A stretch of 64,000 bases of DNA from JBEEFP01 sp041166085 (GCA_041166085.1 JBEEFP010000074.1:6062-70061), one strand, 5' to 3'; shown: positions 7,973 through 17,389, counted from the first letter of the stretch. Notes: generated by a model not told the origin, from the letters alone. Numbers and translations: made by a program.

Positions 7973-8812
7973 ATGGCCGAGATGCAGGTCGCTCCCGTCA
8001 CGCCCGTCCTCGGCGCCGAGGTGCGTGGGGTCGTGCTCGGGCCGGAGGTCGACGACGCCACCATCGGCGCGGTCCGCCAGGCCCTGCTCACCCACAAGGT
8101 CCTCTTCTTCCGCCGCCAGTCGCTGACGCCGGCCGCCCTCACCGAGCTCGGCGCCCGATTCGGCGAGCCGACGCCCGCCCATCCCGTCGAGCCAAGCGTC
8201 GAGGGTCACCCCGAGGTGCTCTCGCTCGACTCGGACGAGGGCGCACGGGCCGACGTCTGGCACAGCGATCTCACCTTCCAGGAATGCCCTCCGCTGGGTG
8301 CCATGCTGCACGCCGAGACGGTGCCCGACGTGGGCGGGGACACGGTGTGGGTCGACATGGCGGCTGCCTACCTCGCCCTCTCCCCACCGATGCGGGCCTT
8401 TCTCGAGGAGCGGACGGCCACCCATTCGGCCACCAAGGCAGGCGACTACTTCGCGGCACGCGACACGACGGCAGGGGAGAAGGCGGCGGCCACCGCGACC
8501 ACGCTCGCCCGGCACCCGGTGGTGCGGGTGCACCCGGAGACAGGAGCGAGGAGCGTGTTCGTCAACCCGCTCTTCACCGACAAGATCGACGGCCTGCGCC
8601 GACGGGAGAGCGACGCCCTGCTCGACCTCGTGCAGGAGACGGCGACCCGCCCCGAGGCCATGCTCCGGTGGCGCTGGGAGCAGGGCGACCTCGCCTTCTG
8701 GGACAACCGCTGCACCATGCACTACGCACTGCGCGACTTCGGCGCCGCGCCCCGCCGCATGATCCGCGTCGCCCTCGAGGGCGACCGCCCCGTCGGCGTC
8801 CATCCGGCCTGA
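7973..8812 (+). CDS. TauD/TfdA-family Fe(II)/2-oxoglutarate dioxygenase
   Basis: Cytosolic oxygenase that would hydroxylate a small sulfonate, carboxylate or amino-acid-like substrate using 2-oxoglutarate and O2. At 279 aa it is normal for the family. The facial triad is visible: His97-x-Asp99 (VWHSDLTF) and His250 (FWDNRCTMHYALRDF); the 2-oxoglutarate salt-bridge Arg is Arg265 or Arg262 (RRMIRVALEG). N-terminal HKVLFFRRQSLTP is also typical. The substrate cannot be assigned from the sequence. It stands alone with its own -10 signal and is followed by a hairpin. Confidence 0.93.
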   Translation: MAEMQVAPVTPVLGAEVRGVVLGPEVDDATIGAVRQALLTHKVLFFRRQSLTPAALTELGARFGEPTPAHPVEPSVEGHPEVLSLDSDEGARADVWHSDLTFQECPPLGAMLHAETVPDVGGDTVWVDMAAAYLALSPPMRAFLEERTATHSATKAGDYFAARDTTAGEKAAATATTLARHPVVRVHPETGARSVFVNPLFTDKIDGLRRRESDALLDLVQETATRPEAMLRWRWEQGDLAFWDNRCTMHYALRDFGAAPRRMIRVALEGDRPVGVHPA

Positions 8813-8820
8813 CGCCCTTG

Positions 8821-8858
8821 TGTGCAATGACCGGGGCCAGAGCCCGGGTCATTGCACA
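8821..8858. terminator. Long hairpin after the dioxygenase gene
   Basis: Perfect 12-bp arms TGTGCAATGACC/GGTCATTGCACA extended inward by a mismatch and four more pairs around a CAGA loop. It sits 8 bases after the dioxygenase stop. There is no T-tract, so it is either an intrinsic terminator without U-tail or an mRNA-end stabiliser. Confidence 0.55.
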
Positions 8859-8926
8859 GAAGCAGCCCGGGGATCCCCGCGGCACGCGGCAGATGGGGCC
8901 TTCGTGGCACCTGCAACAATTGCCCG

Positions 8927-11884
8927 ATGCGTCAGCTCCTGACTCTCCGTCGCCGCAGGGTGGTGCTCGGGTTGCTCGTGGCGGGAGCGGTCGCGGCCAC
9001 GGCCGCAGGGCGGGCCGCGGAACGCGAAGGCGACTCTCCTGTCAGCGAGGCCGTGCACCTCGAGCAGGCGGGCGAGCTCATGCGCGTGTTCGGCACACTC
9101 GAGCAGCGCTTCGGCGAGGGGCAGGTCGGCGACTACCGCGCTGCCATCGCCCAGCGAGCCGCGCTGGCCCAGGTCGCGGCCCCAGGCGCGGCGGGGACGT
9201 GGTCGCCGGTCGGAACGGGTCCGCTCATCGCCGACGATCCCACCTATCCGACCGCGGGCGAGGGGTACAGCCGGCTGGCCGGTCGCATCAGTGACTTCGC
9301 GTACGACGCGGCGACCCACCGTCTCTTCGCCGCGGTCGCGAGCGGCGGGCTGTGGGCGTCGGACGACATGGGAGGCCACTGGCGTCCCATCGGCGACGGC
9401 CTTCCCACCCAGCAGGTCGGATCCGTCGGCTACTCGCCCGCCGGGGGAGGCACGCTCATCGCGCTCACGGGTGACAACGCGTTCGGCGGATACACCTACG
9501 GGGGCGCCGGCGTCTACCACTCCGAGGACGAAGGCGCGACGTGGCACAAGGCAGCGGGTGTCCCCGACGGTGCCATGGGCTTCAAGGTGGCGGTCGACCC
9601 GACCGACCCGAGCGTGGTCTACGCGGCCACCGGCGTCGGCCTCTTCCGATCCACCGACACGGGCCGCAGCTTCGCCAATGTCGACCTGCCGACCGGTGCG
9701 TGCCACGGCAACTCCTTCGCGCCGGGCTGCTTCCTGGCCAACGTGGTGACTGACGTCGTGGTCCAGGCGCCTGACACGTTCGGTCACACGGGGGGCACCG
9801 TGCTCGCGGCAGTGGGGTGGCGGGCCGGCGCGTTCAAGAACGCCGACGGTTCGGTCCAGGCTCCCGGCAACGGCCTCTACCGCTCGGACTCCGGTGTGCC
9901 CGGCAGCTTCGGCGCCCTGGACGTGGACGGCAACGGCTTCGCGCCCCAGGCCAACATCGGCCGCGTCGAACTGGGAGCGGCCGTCGGTCCCGACCAGGAC
10001 CACGGCTACGTCTACGCCGAGGTGCAGGACGCCGTGCTGTTCACGACCGGAAAGATCGAGGGGCTCGACACACCGTCCGCGGATCCCTTCGGCATCGGCA
10101 TCGATCCCACCAACACGACGACCTATCTCAACGGCGTCTACGTCTCGGCCGACTTCGGGCAGACATGGACGCTGGTCGCCGACCACAAGCAGTTCGAGCT
10201 GCCGACCACGGGGTCGGTGCTGGCGCAGCTCAGCGCGCTCGGCTTCGGTCCCGGTATCCAGTCCTGGTACGACGAATGGATCAAGCCCGATCCCACGCGG
10301 CAGGACGCCAACGGCGTTCCCACCAGGTTGGTGCTCGGTCTCGAGGAGATCTACCAGAACCGGCTGACCGCGCTGCCGGTCAACGGCCTCACCGACTTCC
10401 AGGCCATCGGCCCCTACGACAACGGGGCCCACTGCCTGATCATCGCCGCCCAGCCCGCGTGCGATGCGCAGCATCAGGTCGCGCCGGCCACCACCACGCA
10501 TCCGGACCAGCACGCCGGGATCTGGATCCCCGACGGACAGGGAGGCGTGGCGTTGGTCGTCGGCAACGACGGCGGCGCCTACGTGCAGGCGGTCGGTGCA
10601 GGCCAGGAGCTGACGACGGCCGGCTTCGGCAAGGGCGCGCAGGAGGGTTTCCACACGTTGCTGCCCTACGGCGTCACCATGGCCAAGGACGGCACCATCT
10701 ACGCGGGCCTGCAGGACAACGGGGAGATGAAGATCCCAGTCGACGGTTCCCAGCACATGGCCTACGGCGGGGACGGGGTGTTCACCGTCGTCGACCCCAA
10801 CGACTCGAACGTCGTGTACGAGGAGACACCGGAGGCCGGCATCGCGGGCTCGACCGACGGCGGCATGAACTGGACGAGCATGGCGCCGTTCTTCGACAGC
10901 GCCAACTTCTACTCGCCCCTCGTCATGGATCCGTCGGACGCGCGCCATCTCTTCACCGGTGGCAGCGAGATCGCCGAGACGACGTTCGGTCCCGACACCA
11001 ACGCCGCCAGCGACGGTTCGAAGGACTGGGCCATCGTCTTCGACCTCGGGACGCAGCAGCATCCGGCCGATGTGAACGCGACGGCCGACGAGCCCGCCGA
11101 CCCGAACAACATCGCGTCGGCCCAAGCCGTCCTCGGCGACGCGGCCTACGCCGCGTTCTGCGGCGGGTGCGACCCCGTCCGCGACCATCACACCTTCGGC
11201 GCCGGCATTGCGACCAACGTCGGTGGCAGCAAGCCGCCGATGCGCATGACCTCCGACGGCTGGCACATCGCCAAGGCGACCGGGCTGCCCAAGCGGCTCA
11301 TCACGTCGGTCACCATCGATCCTCATGACACCCGGACCATCTACGTGACGCTCGGCTCGTCGCACATCCGCCCGTACGCGCCTCCGGGCGCGGTCGGCCC
11401 GGATGGGCTCGATCCGACGGGCGGGCACGTCTACAAGTCGACCGACGCGGGCGAGACGTTCTTCGACATCTCCGGCGACCTGCCCGCCATCGGCGCCGGG
11501 TGGAGCGTCCTGCACGACCAGCTGGTGGTGGGCACCACGGTGGGCGTGTTCACCTCGGTCGAGCCGGCCGCCAGCGCGGCCCCCGGCCATCCTCTGCACT
11601 TCGCCGTGCTCGGTGACGGGCTCCCGGCCGTGCCGGTGTTCTCGATGCAGCTGTCGCCTTCTGACCCGAACGTGCTCGTGGTCGCGACGCTCGGGCGCGG
11701 CATCTACCGCTACGCCTTCTCGGCATCCGCGGCAGCGGCGCCACCACCCGCGCCCGTGGCGGGCGCCGGGACGCTCGCGGCCACGGGTCCACCGTCGGGG
11801 ACAGCGGCCCTCGGTGCGTTGGTGTTCGCGTTGGCGCTTGCCGCGATCGCGTGCCGACGTCGGGTGTCCGCCCCGTCCCGGTAG
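8927..11884 (+). CDS. Secreted Asp-box (BNR/sortilin-like) beta-propeller protein with LAXTG sorting signal
   Basis: A 985-aa exported protein. N-terminal signal (about 1-28, arginine-rich then hydrophobic), followed by a long propeller-like region with at least six Asp-box motifs of the S-x-D-x-G-x-x-W/F type (SDDMGGHW, SEDEGATW, STDTGRSF, SADFGQTW, STDGGMNW, STDAGETF). Such repeats occur in sialidase-like and Vps10/xyloglucanase-like propellers, but catalytic residues of a specific glycosidase are not evident. The C terminus reads LAATG (about 950-954), a hydrophobic helix and RRR: a class-E sortase type sorting signal. The start at 8927 (MRQLLTLRRRR) is preferred over a longer frame that lacks a signal peptide. 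Confidence 0.82.
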   Translation: MRQLLTLRRRRVVLGLLVAGAVAATAAGRAAEREGDSPVSEAVHLEQAGELMRVFGTLEQRFGEGQVGDYRAAIAQRAALAQVAAPGAAGTWSPVGTGPLIADDPTYPTAGEGYSRLAGRISDFAYDAATHRLFAAVASGGLWASDDMGGHWRPIGDGLPTQQVGSVGYSPAGGGTLIALTGDNAFGGYTYGGAGVYHSEDEGATWHKAAGVPDGAMGFKVAVDPTDPSVVYAATGVGLFRSTDTGRSFANVDLPTGACHGNSFAPGCFLANVVTDVVVQAPDTFGHTGGTVLAAVGWRAGAFKNADGSVQAPGNGLYRSDSGVPGSFGALDVDGNGFAPQANIGRVELGAAVGPDQDHGYVYAEVQDAVLFTTGKIEGLDTPSADPFGIGIDPTNTTTYLNGVYVSADFGQTWTLVADHKQFELPTTGSVLAQLSALGFGPGIQSWYDEWIKPDPTRQDANGVPTRLVLGLEEIYQNRLTALPVNGLTDFQAIGPYDNGAHCLIIAAQPACDAQHQVAPATTTHPDQHAGIWIPDGQGGVALVVGNDGGAYVQAVGAGQELTTAGFGKGAQEGFHTLLPYGVTMAKDGTIYAGLQDNGEMKIPVDGSQHMAYGGDGVFTVVDPNDSNVVYEETPEAGIAGSTDGGMNWTSMAPFFDSANFYSPLVMDPSDARHLFTGGSEIAETTFGPDTNAASDGSKDWAIVFDLGTQQHPADVNATADEPADPNNIASAQAVLGDAAYAAFCGGCDPVRDHHTFGAGIATNVGGSKPPMRMTSDGWHIAKATGLPKRLITSVTIDPHDTRTIYVTLGSSHIRPYAPPGAVGPDGLDPTGGHVYKSTDAGETFFDISGDLPAIGAGWSVLHDQLVVGTTVGVFTSVEPAASAAPGHPLHFAVLGDGLPAVPVFSMQLSPSDPNVLVVATLGRGIYRYAFSASAAAAPPPAPVAGAGTLAATGPPSGTAALGALVFALALAAIACRRRVSAPSR

Positions 11885-11887
11885 CCT
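11882..11887 (+). promoter_or_regulatory. -10 element, leaderless (GH25-like gene)
   Basis: TAGCCT ends 6 bases before the ATG at 11894 and overlaps the stop codon of the preceding gene. Confidence 0.5.
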
Positions 11888-11893
11888 CACCCG

Positions 11894-12622
11894 ATGCGGC
11901 GGATCCTGGCGGGGATGTGTGTGTCGACGGTCGCGTTGCTCTGCTCTGCAGCGGGGGGTGGTGCGGCGTGGGCAGGGACGGGCACCGGTTACGACGTCTC
12001 GTTCCCGCAGTGCGGCGGTGCCTACCCGGCCAAGCCCGCCTTCGGCATCGTCGGCGTCGGCGGTGGCAAGGCCTTCACCCACAACTCGTGCCTCGCCTCG
12101 GAGTATGCGTGGGCCGCCGGCGCGACCAAGCCCGCCGCGTTCTACATGAACACCGGCAACCCGGGCACCCTCAGCACCAGGTGGACGCTGCCCGGGCCGA
12201 GCGCCTGTTCGGGCAGCTCCAGCGACAGCGGGTGCGCCTACAACTACGGGTGGAACAACGCAGCAGACGCGCTCACCTACGCGAGTCAGCAGACCTCGAG
12301 CGCGACCGCCGCCGCGCGGGCGTGGTGGCTCGACGTGGAGACGGCCAACAGCTGGTCGACGAACACCGGTCTGAACGTCACGACGTTGCAGGGCAGCGTC
12401 GACTACCTCCGTGCGCAGGGCGTGACGGTGGTCGGCATGTACTCGACCACTGCGATGTGGAAGCAGATCACGGGTGGCGCGGCCATGCCCGTTCCGGCCT
12501 GGGTCGCGGGCGCCAGCACGAAGGCGCAGGCGAAGTCCTTCTGCGGCAAGGGGTTCACCGGCGGCGGTGTGCGCCTCGTGCAGTTCCCGTCGGGTGGCTT
12601 CGACGGTGACGTCGCCTGCTGA
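11894..12622 (+). CDS. Secreted GH25-like / Rv2525c-like TIM-barrel protein
   Basis: Exported 242-aa protein with a signal peptide (about 1-27, ending AWAGTG). The mature part begins GYDVSFPQCG and contains ARAWWLDVETANSW, an Asp/Glu-bearing strand seen in GH25 lysozyme-like and glycoside-hydrolase-like barrels, plus VVGMYSTTAMWKQI and PAWVAGA. Six or so Cys residues suggest disulfides. It may act on peptidoglycan or polysaccharide, but activity is not certain because the family includes proteins without shown catalysis. It lies 9 bases after the propeller gene yet has its own -10 element. Confidence 0.78.
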   Translation: MRRILAGMCVSTVALLCSAAGGGAAWAGTGTGYDVSFPQCGGAYPAKPAFGIVGVGGGKAFTHNSCLASEYAWAAGATKPAAFYMNTGNPGTLSTRWTLPGPSACSGSSSDSGCAYNYGWNNAADALTYASQQTSSATAAARAWWLDVETANSWSTNTGLNVTTLQGSVDYLRAQGVTVVGMYSTTAMWKQITGGAAMPVPAWVAGASTKAQAKSFCGKGFTGGGVRLVQFPSGGFDGDVAC

Positions 12623-12635
12623 GTCGACCCAGCAG
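12616..12635. terminator. Convergent-gene hairpin
   Basis: CTGCTG-N8-CAGCAG with a GTCGAC palindrome in the loop. It overlaps the stop of the GH25-like gene and lies between convergent genes; no T-tract. Confidence 0.45.
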
Positions 12636-12649
12636 AGGTGTGGCTGCGG

Positions 12650-13816
12650 TCACCGTTCGAAGACCGTCACGACCTCGACGTGAACGGTGTGCGGGAACAG
12701 ATCCACGGGCGTGATCGACGACGGTCGGTAGCCCGCCATCCGCAACAGGCCAGTGTCACGGCCGAGGGCGGCGGCGTCACAGCTGATGAGCACCAGGGTG
12801 TCCGCCCCGGTGGCCGCGACGACATCGACGCCGGCAGCTGCCAGCCCCTTCCGGCTGGGGTCGGCGACCACCAACGCCGCCGCATGCGGCTGCCACTGCA
12901 GCACGTCCGCACCGACGACGTCGACCGCGTCCGCCGCGAGGTTCACGCGGGCGTCCGCGACGGCTGAGTCCGACCCTTCCACGGCGGTGACGGACCAACC
13001 TGCATCCGCCAGCACACCGGCGAACAGACCGACACCGCTGTAGAGGTCGACGGCCCGCGACGGCGTCGCCGCGGTGGCGGCCGCCCCCGCCACCAGGTCG
13101 GCGAGCGCGTCGGCGCCATCCGGTCTGGCCTGGAAGAACGACGAGGCCGACACACGCCACCGCCGTCCCGCCACCATCTCGTGGAAGGTGTCGCGACGGA
13201 CGTCCTCCGGCACCTCGATGTCGACGTTCGAGGGGGTGGGCGCGGCCAGGCGCTCGCCGGTGCGAGCCCCACAGCGCAGCGTCACCTCGGCCGCGGCGCC
13301 GTAGCGGCCGTCCACCATGAGCTCCTCGATGCGCGGGTGGGCAACGAGACAGCTGTCGATGGCGACGACCTCGTGCGAGCGGGATCGGCGGTATCCGGCC
13401 CGGCCCCCGACGACGGCAGCTCGCACGGTCGTGCGGTAACCGTCGGCGGGCAGCTCCACCGTCGGTTCGAGAACGATGCCCTCGATGTGACCCAGACGGC
13501 GGAGGGCGTCGAGCACGATGCTGCGTTTCAGCTCGCGTTGCCCGTCGAGACTCACGTGCTGCCACTGGCACCCCCCGCAGCCCCGGGCCACATGGGGACA
13601 TGGCGGGGCCATGCGTTCGGGTGCGGCCTCGAGCACGTCGAGGACGTGACCGTGCGCGTAGTCCCGTCGCTGCAGGTCCAGCTCGACTCGCACCCGCTCG
13701 CCTGGGAGCGCGCCGGTGACGAACACCACTCGGCCGTCGTCATCCCGCGCGATGGCGTCGCCGCCCGCCGCCATGGCGGTCGGAGCCAGCTCGAGGATGG
13801 GCGGTGGACGGGTCAC
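12650..13816 (-). CDS. TrmA/RumA-family RNA (uracil-5-)-methyltransferase
   Basis: SAM-dependent 5-methyluridine methyltransferase acting on rRNA or tRNA in the cytosol. 388 aa: N-terminal TRAM-like domain (about 1-60, DGRVVFVTGALPGERVRVEL), an iron-sulfur type Cys cluster CPHVARGCGGCQWQH, central RNA-binding domain, and a Rossmann fold with VDLYSGVGLFAGVLA for SAM. The catalytic Cys motif is ISCDAAALGRD (family usually SCNPxTLARD), and the general base is in the C-terminal HTVHVEVVTVF. GTG at 13816 fits the TRAM domain start; the frame remains open upstream but runs antisense through the amidase. Which uridine it modifies (RlmD, RlmC or TrmA type) is not clear. Confidence 0.88.
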   Translation of the reverse strand: MTRPPPILELAPTAMAAGGDAIARDDDGRVVFVTGALPGERVRVELDLQRRDYAHGHVLDVLEAAPERMAPPCPHVARGCGGCQWQHVSLDGQRELKRSIVLDALRRLGHIEGIVLEPTVELPADGYRTTVRAAVVGGRAGYRRSRSHEVVAIDSCLVAHPRIEELMVDGRYGAAAEVTLRCGARTGERLAAPTPSNVDIEVPEDVRRDTFHEMVAGRRWRVSASSFFQARPDGADALADLVAGAAATAATPSRAVDLYSGVGLFAGVLADAGWSVTAVEGSDSAVADARVNLAADAVDVVGADVLQWQPHAAALVVADPSRKGLAAAGVDVVAATGADTLVLISCDAAALGRDTGLLRMAGYRPSSITPVDLFPHTVHVEVVTVFER

Positions 13817-13834
13817 GGGTGCCAGGATCGCGCC

Positions 13835-15364
13835 ATGACCGATGCCCCGTGGAGTGGTGACGCCTGTTCCCTCGTGGACGCCTTCCGATCCGGCGAGCGA
13901 TCGCCTGTCGAGGAGCTCGAGGCCACGCTTGCCGCAGTCGAGGCGTCCGACCTCAATTGCTTCACCTACCTCGACACGGAGCGGGCACGGGAGACGGCGG
14001 CGAGGGCCGACGTGTCCATGCCCTTCGGCGGGGTGCCGACCGCCGTGAAGGAGCTCGAACCGGTAGCGGGCTGGCCGTTCACCGAGGCGTCCCTCGTCTT
14101 CAAGGGACGGGTGGCCGACCGCACCTCGCATCACATCGCCCGCCTCTTCGAGCGGGGCGGCGTGGTGCCGGCGGGCCAGACCACGGCCAGCGAGTTCGGC
14201 GGCCTGAACGTGAGCGTGTCGAAGATCAACGGCGTGACCCACAACCCCTGGCGTCACGGCCGCACCGTGGGCGGGTCCTCGAGTGGATCGGCGGCCGCGG
14301 TCGCCGGCGGCCTCGTGACCCTTGCGACGGGCGGGGACGGCGGTGGCTCCATCCGCATCCCTGCCGGTTACACGGGCCTGCTCGGCATGAAGGGCACCTT
14401 CGGGCGCATCACGCGGGGACCACACGCCTACATGCGACCCCACACCGTGGTGGTCGGCAACCTGTCCCGTTCGGTGCGCGACGCGGCGCGCTACTACGAC
14501 GTCTGCGCCGGAGTGGATCCCTACGACCCCACGAGCCTGCCGTCATCCGGCGGATGGGAGGCGGGCCTCGGCACCCAGGACCTGCGTGGGAAGCGGGTGG
14601 CGGTCGTGCCCGACCTCGGTGGCGTGACGCTCGAGCCGGGTGTCGAGGACCGCATCAGGGCCGAGGCCAAGGCACTGATCGCGGACACCGGGATGGTGGA
14701 GGTCGACCTGCGGGTGGAGCCGCCCAACCTGGCCGCGCAGTGGATGATGGGCAACCTGGCGACGCTGCTCGCCGACCTTGGCGACGTGTGGCCGCGTCGA
14801 GGGGGCGACCTCACCGACGAAGTGGCGGTCGGGCTGCGACTGAGCCGCTCGCTCTACAACCTCGACACCGCGGCGGCGGCCGAGGCCCTGCGCATCCAGG
14901 CCAACGAGGTGATGGCCGCCGCTTTCGAACAGGTGGACTTCATCATCGCTGCCACCAATCCGGGCCCCGCGTTCGCGGCCGACGCGGTGACGAGTAGCAG
15001 CGAGGACAGCTTCCTCGACTGGGCCAAGTCGAGCGATGTTGCCCGCTACGCTTTCCAGGGCGTGATGCTCGGTGTGCGACTGGCGACGACCATCTTCCCC
15101 AAGCTGCCGGCGGGCCTGCTCGACCAGGCCAGCCGACGCTTCCCGGACCTGGTGAACATGGGCGCGCTCACCATCATCTCCAACATCTACGGCAACCCGG
15201 CCGTGTCCATCCCCGCCGGCACGGTGGACGGCTTGCCAGTCGGCATGCAGGTGCTCACCCGCCACCACGCGGACGCGCTGCTGTTCGACGTCGCCCACGC
15301 CGTGGAGCGCGAGCGGCCGTGGCCGATGGTGGCCCCCGGCGCGTTGACTCCGGCGTCCACCTGA
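13835..15364 (+). CDS. Amidase signature-family hydrolase
   Basis: Cytosolic C-N hydrolase, 509 aa. The Ser-cisSer-Lys triad is seen: Lys72 (PTAVKELEP), the Gly/Ser-rich loop GGSSSGSAAAVA (146-157) and nucleophile Ser172 in GGDGGGSIRIPAGYTGLLGMKGT. The C-terminal part has NIYGNPAVSIPAG and GLPVGMQVLT, normal for the family. It is not part of a GatCAB operon, so it is more likely a catabolic amidase than the tRNA amidotransferase subunit. Divergent from the RNA methyltransferase with only 18 bases between starts; CAGGAT lies 6 bases before the ATG. It converges on the sugar importer operon. Confidence 0.92.
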   Translation: MTDAPWSGDACSLVDAFRSGERSPVEELEATLAAVEASDLNCFTYLDTERARETAARADVSMPFGGVPTAVKELEPVAGWPFTEASLVFKGRVADRTSHHIARLFERGGVVPAGQTTASEFGGLNVSVSKINGVTHNPWRHGRTVGGSSSGSAAAVAGGLVTLATGGDGGGSIRIPAGYTGLLGMKGTFGRITRGPHAYMRPHTVVVGNLSRSVRDAARYYDVCAGVDPYDPTSLPSSGGWEAGLGTQDLRGKRVAVVPDLGGVTLEPGVEDRIRAEAKALIADTGMVEVDLRVEPPNLAAQWMMGNLATLLADLGDVWPRRGGDLTDEVAVGLRLSRSLYNLDTAAAAEALRIQANEVMAAAFEQVDFIIAATNPGPAFAADAVTSSSEDSFLDWAKSSDVARYAFQGVMLGVRLATTIFPKLPAGLLDQASRRFPDLVNMGALTIISNIYGNPAVSIPAGTVDGLPVGMQVLTRHHADALLFDVAHAVERERPWPMVAPGALTPAST

Positions 15365-15380
15365 CCGCGCTCGGAAGGGC

Positions 15381-16559
15381 CTACGCCCCGACCCGCTCCA
15401 GGCCGGCGGTGAGGCTCTCGCCCGTATGCGGGTCGAAGAGGTGCATGCGAGTGGCGTCGAGCCACAGCTCCGCCTCTTCGCCCGCCTTGATGCGGCTCGA
15501 CGTGTCGAGGTTCACGATGAGCTGGGTGCGGATGGTCTCGCTGTCCAGCTCACGAGCGAGCTCGGCGAGCTGCTCACGCACGTTCGGCGGCGCTTCATAT
15601 GGCACGTAGGCGTACTGCTCGTTGCCCAGCCACTCGGTGACGTCGACCATTGCCCGGAAGGTGGTGCCTCGCGCCTTGGCCGCGTCGTCGACGAGCGACG
15701 CGTCGTCGAAGTTCTCGGGACGCACGCCGGCCAGCAGCACGTCCTTGCCTCGGACCGACTCGGCCATCACGTCGGGCAGTGGGACGGTCGCGAACGGCAG
15801 CTCGACGGTTGCGCCGTTGACCCGAGCGGGCAGCAGGTTCATCGGTGGCGATCCGATGAACCCCGCGACGAATGTGTTGACGGGGCGGTCGTAGAGCGTT
15901 CGGGGGGTGGCGACCTGCTGGAGGATGCCCTTGCGCAGCACCGCCACCCGGTCGCCGAGGGTCAAGGCCTCCGTCTGGTCGTGGGTGACGTACACGGTTG
16001 TGATGCCGAGGCGACGCTGCATGCGAGCGATCTCGGCGCGGGTCTGGCCTCGCAGCTTGGCGTCGAGGTTCGAGAGTGGCTCGTCGAAGAGGAAGGCCCG
16101 CGCGTCGCGGACGATGGCTCGGCCCATGGCCACCCGCTGGCGTTGGCCTCCGGAGAGCTGACTGGGCTTGCGGTCGAGGTGCTCGGTGAGCTCGAGGGTG
16201 GCGGCCGCCTCGCGCACCTTCGTCTTGATCTCGTCGTCTGGCAGCTTGGCCAGCCGGAGCGGGAAGGCGATGTTCTCGAACACGGTGAGGTGCGGGTAGA
16301 GGGCGTAGTTCTGGAACACCATCGAGAGGTTGCGCTCCCGGGGCGCCTGCTCGTTGACCCGCTCACCGTCGATGCGGATCTCGCCGTCGGTGATGTCCTC
16401 CAGGCCAACGATCATCCGCAGGAGGGTCGATTTCCCGCAGCCGGACGGACCCACCAGGATCATGAACTCGCCGTCCTCGATCTGGAGCGAGACGTCGTTC
16501 ACCGCCGGGTAGCCGTCGCCGTAGCGCTTGACCGCGTGGTCGATGTCGATAGGGGCCAT
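15381..16559 (-). CDS. sugC: SugC/MsmK-like sugar ABC transporter ATPase
   Basis: Energises the adjacent SugAB permease. 392 aa. Nucleotide-binding domain about 1-235: Walker A GPSGCGKST, Q-loop VFQNYALYPH, signature LSGGQRQR, Walker B AFLFDEPLSNLD and switch THDQTEA. The C-terminal MOI/OB-type regulatory domain (about 240-392, with AGVRPEN and MHLFDPHTGESL) is typical of carbohydrate CUT1 importers. Last gene of the DUF4032-LpqY-SugA-SugB-SugC operon, 8 bases after the SugB stop. The symbol follows the gene order and the LpqY likeness of the binding protein; trehalose as substrate is inference. Confidence 0.9.
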   Translation of the reverse strand: MAPIDIDHAVKRYGDGYPAVNDVSLQIEDGEFMILVGPSGCGKSTLLRMIVGLEDITDGEIRIDGERVNEQAPRERNLSMVFQNYALYPHLTVFENIAFPLRLAKLPDDEIKTKVREAAATLELTEHLDRKPSQLSGGQRQRVAMGRAIVRDARAFLFDEPLSNLDAKLRGQTRAEIARMQRRLGITTVYVTHDQTEALTLGDRVAVLRKGILQQVATPRTLYDRPVNTFVAGFIGSPPMNLLPARVNGATVELPFATVPLPDVMAESVRGKDVLLAGVRPENFDDASLVDDAAKARGTTFRAMVDVTEWLGNEQYAYVPYEAPPNVREQLAELARELDSETIRTQLIVNLDTSSRIKAGEEAELWLDATRMHLFDPHTGESLTAGLERVGA

Positions 16560-16567
16560 GGCCTGGG

Positions 16568-17389
16568 TCAGCCTTTCACTGCGCCGGACGTGAGCCCGGC
16601 AACGATGCGCTTTTGGAAGAGCAGGACGAGGAGGATGACGGGGATGGTGACGACGACGGATGCGGCGGCGATCTGCGTCACCGGCGTCTCGAACTGCGAG
16701 GACCCGCTGAAGAAGGCGAGGGCGGCCGGCACCGGCCGTGCCCGGCTGGTCGACGTCAGCGAGATGCCGAACACGAAGTCGTTCCACGCGAAGAAGAACG
16801 TGAGGATGGCGGCGGTGAAGACCCCTGGTGCCGCGAGGGGCACGATGACCTTGCGGAACGCCTGCCAGGGCGTGGCCCCGTCGACCTGGGCGGCCTGCTC
16901 CATCTCCCAGGGGATCTCGCGGAAGAAGGCGGAGAGTGTCCAGATCGACAACGGCAGGGTGAAGGACATGTACGGGATGATCAGCCCCAGCCACGTGTCG
17001 TACAGGCCGATCGAGCGCCAGATGTCGAACAAGGGCCCGACGAGTGAGACGGCGGGGAACACGGCGATGGCCAGCGCCATGGACAGGATCACCCGCTTGC
17101 CCCGGAAGTCGAGACGGGCGATGGCGTAAGCGGCCAGCGTGGCCAGGATGACCGACAGGAAGGTGGCGATCAGCGAGATCCCGATCGAGTTTCGCAGTGA
17201 ACTGGTGAACAGGTCGGTGCTGAAGACCGAGCGGTAGTTCTTCAGCGTCCACGTCGAGGGCAGGAACTTGTTGCTGGCGATGTCGTCGCCCTGCTTGAAG
17301 GAGAGGGACACGATCCAGGCCACGGGAAGCATCGTGTAGAAGACGATGCACGCGGCCGCCACGATCCATCCGATCCTGCGCCGACCCAT
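16568..17389 (-). CDS. sugB: SugB/MalG-like carbohydrate ABC permease
   Basis: Inner-membrane permease subunit, 273 aa with about six helices. The EAA loop that contacts the ATPase is EMEQAAQVDGATPWQAFRKVIVPLAAP. N terminus MGRRRIGWIVAAACIVFYTMLPVAWIVSLSF and the terminal FQKRIVAGLTSGAVKG are normal for MalG/SugB proteins. Its ATG overlaps the stop of the preceding permease by one base, which implies translational coupling. Confidence 0.92.
   Translation of the reverse strand: MGRRRIGWIVAAACIVFYTMLPVAWIVSLSFKQGDDIASNKFLPSTWTLKNYRSVFSTDLFTSSLRNSIGISLIATFLSVILATLAAYAIARLDFRGKRVILSMALAIAVFPAVSLVGPLFDIWRSIGLYDTWLGLIIPYMSFTLPLSIWTLSAFFREIPWEMEQAAQVDGATPWQAFRKVIVPLAAPGVFTAAILTFFFAWNDFVFGISLTSTSRARPVPAALAFFSGSSQFETPVTQIAAASVVVTIPVILLVLLFQKRIVAGLTSGAVKG

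Noticed and set aside
8849..12082. Very long open frame on the minus strand opposite the propeller gene
   Set aside because: It is Arg/Gly/Val-rich without domains, as expected for the antisense of a high-GC gene. The plus-strand product has a signal peptide, Asp-boxes and a sorting signal.
13817..14443. N-terminal extension of the RNA methyltransferase across the amidase gene
   Set aside because: The extra 200 residues have no methyltransferase homology and lie antisense to a clear amidase. GTG 13816 gives a normal TRAM start.
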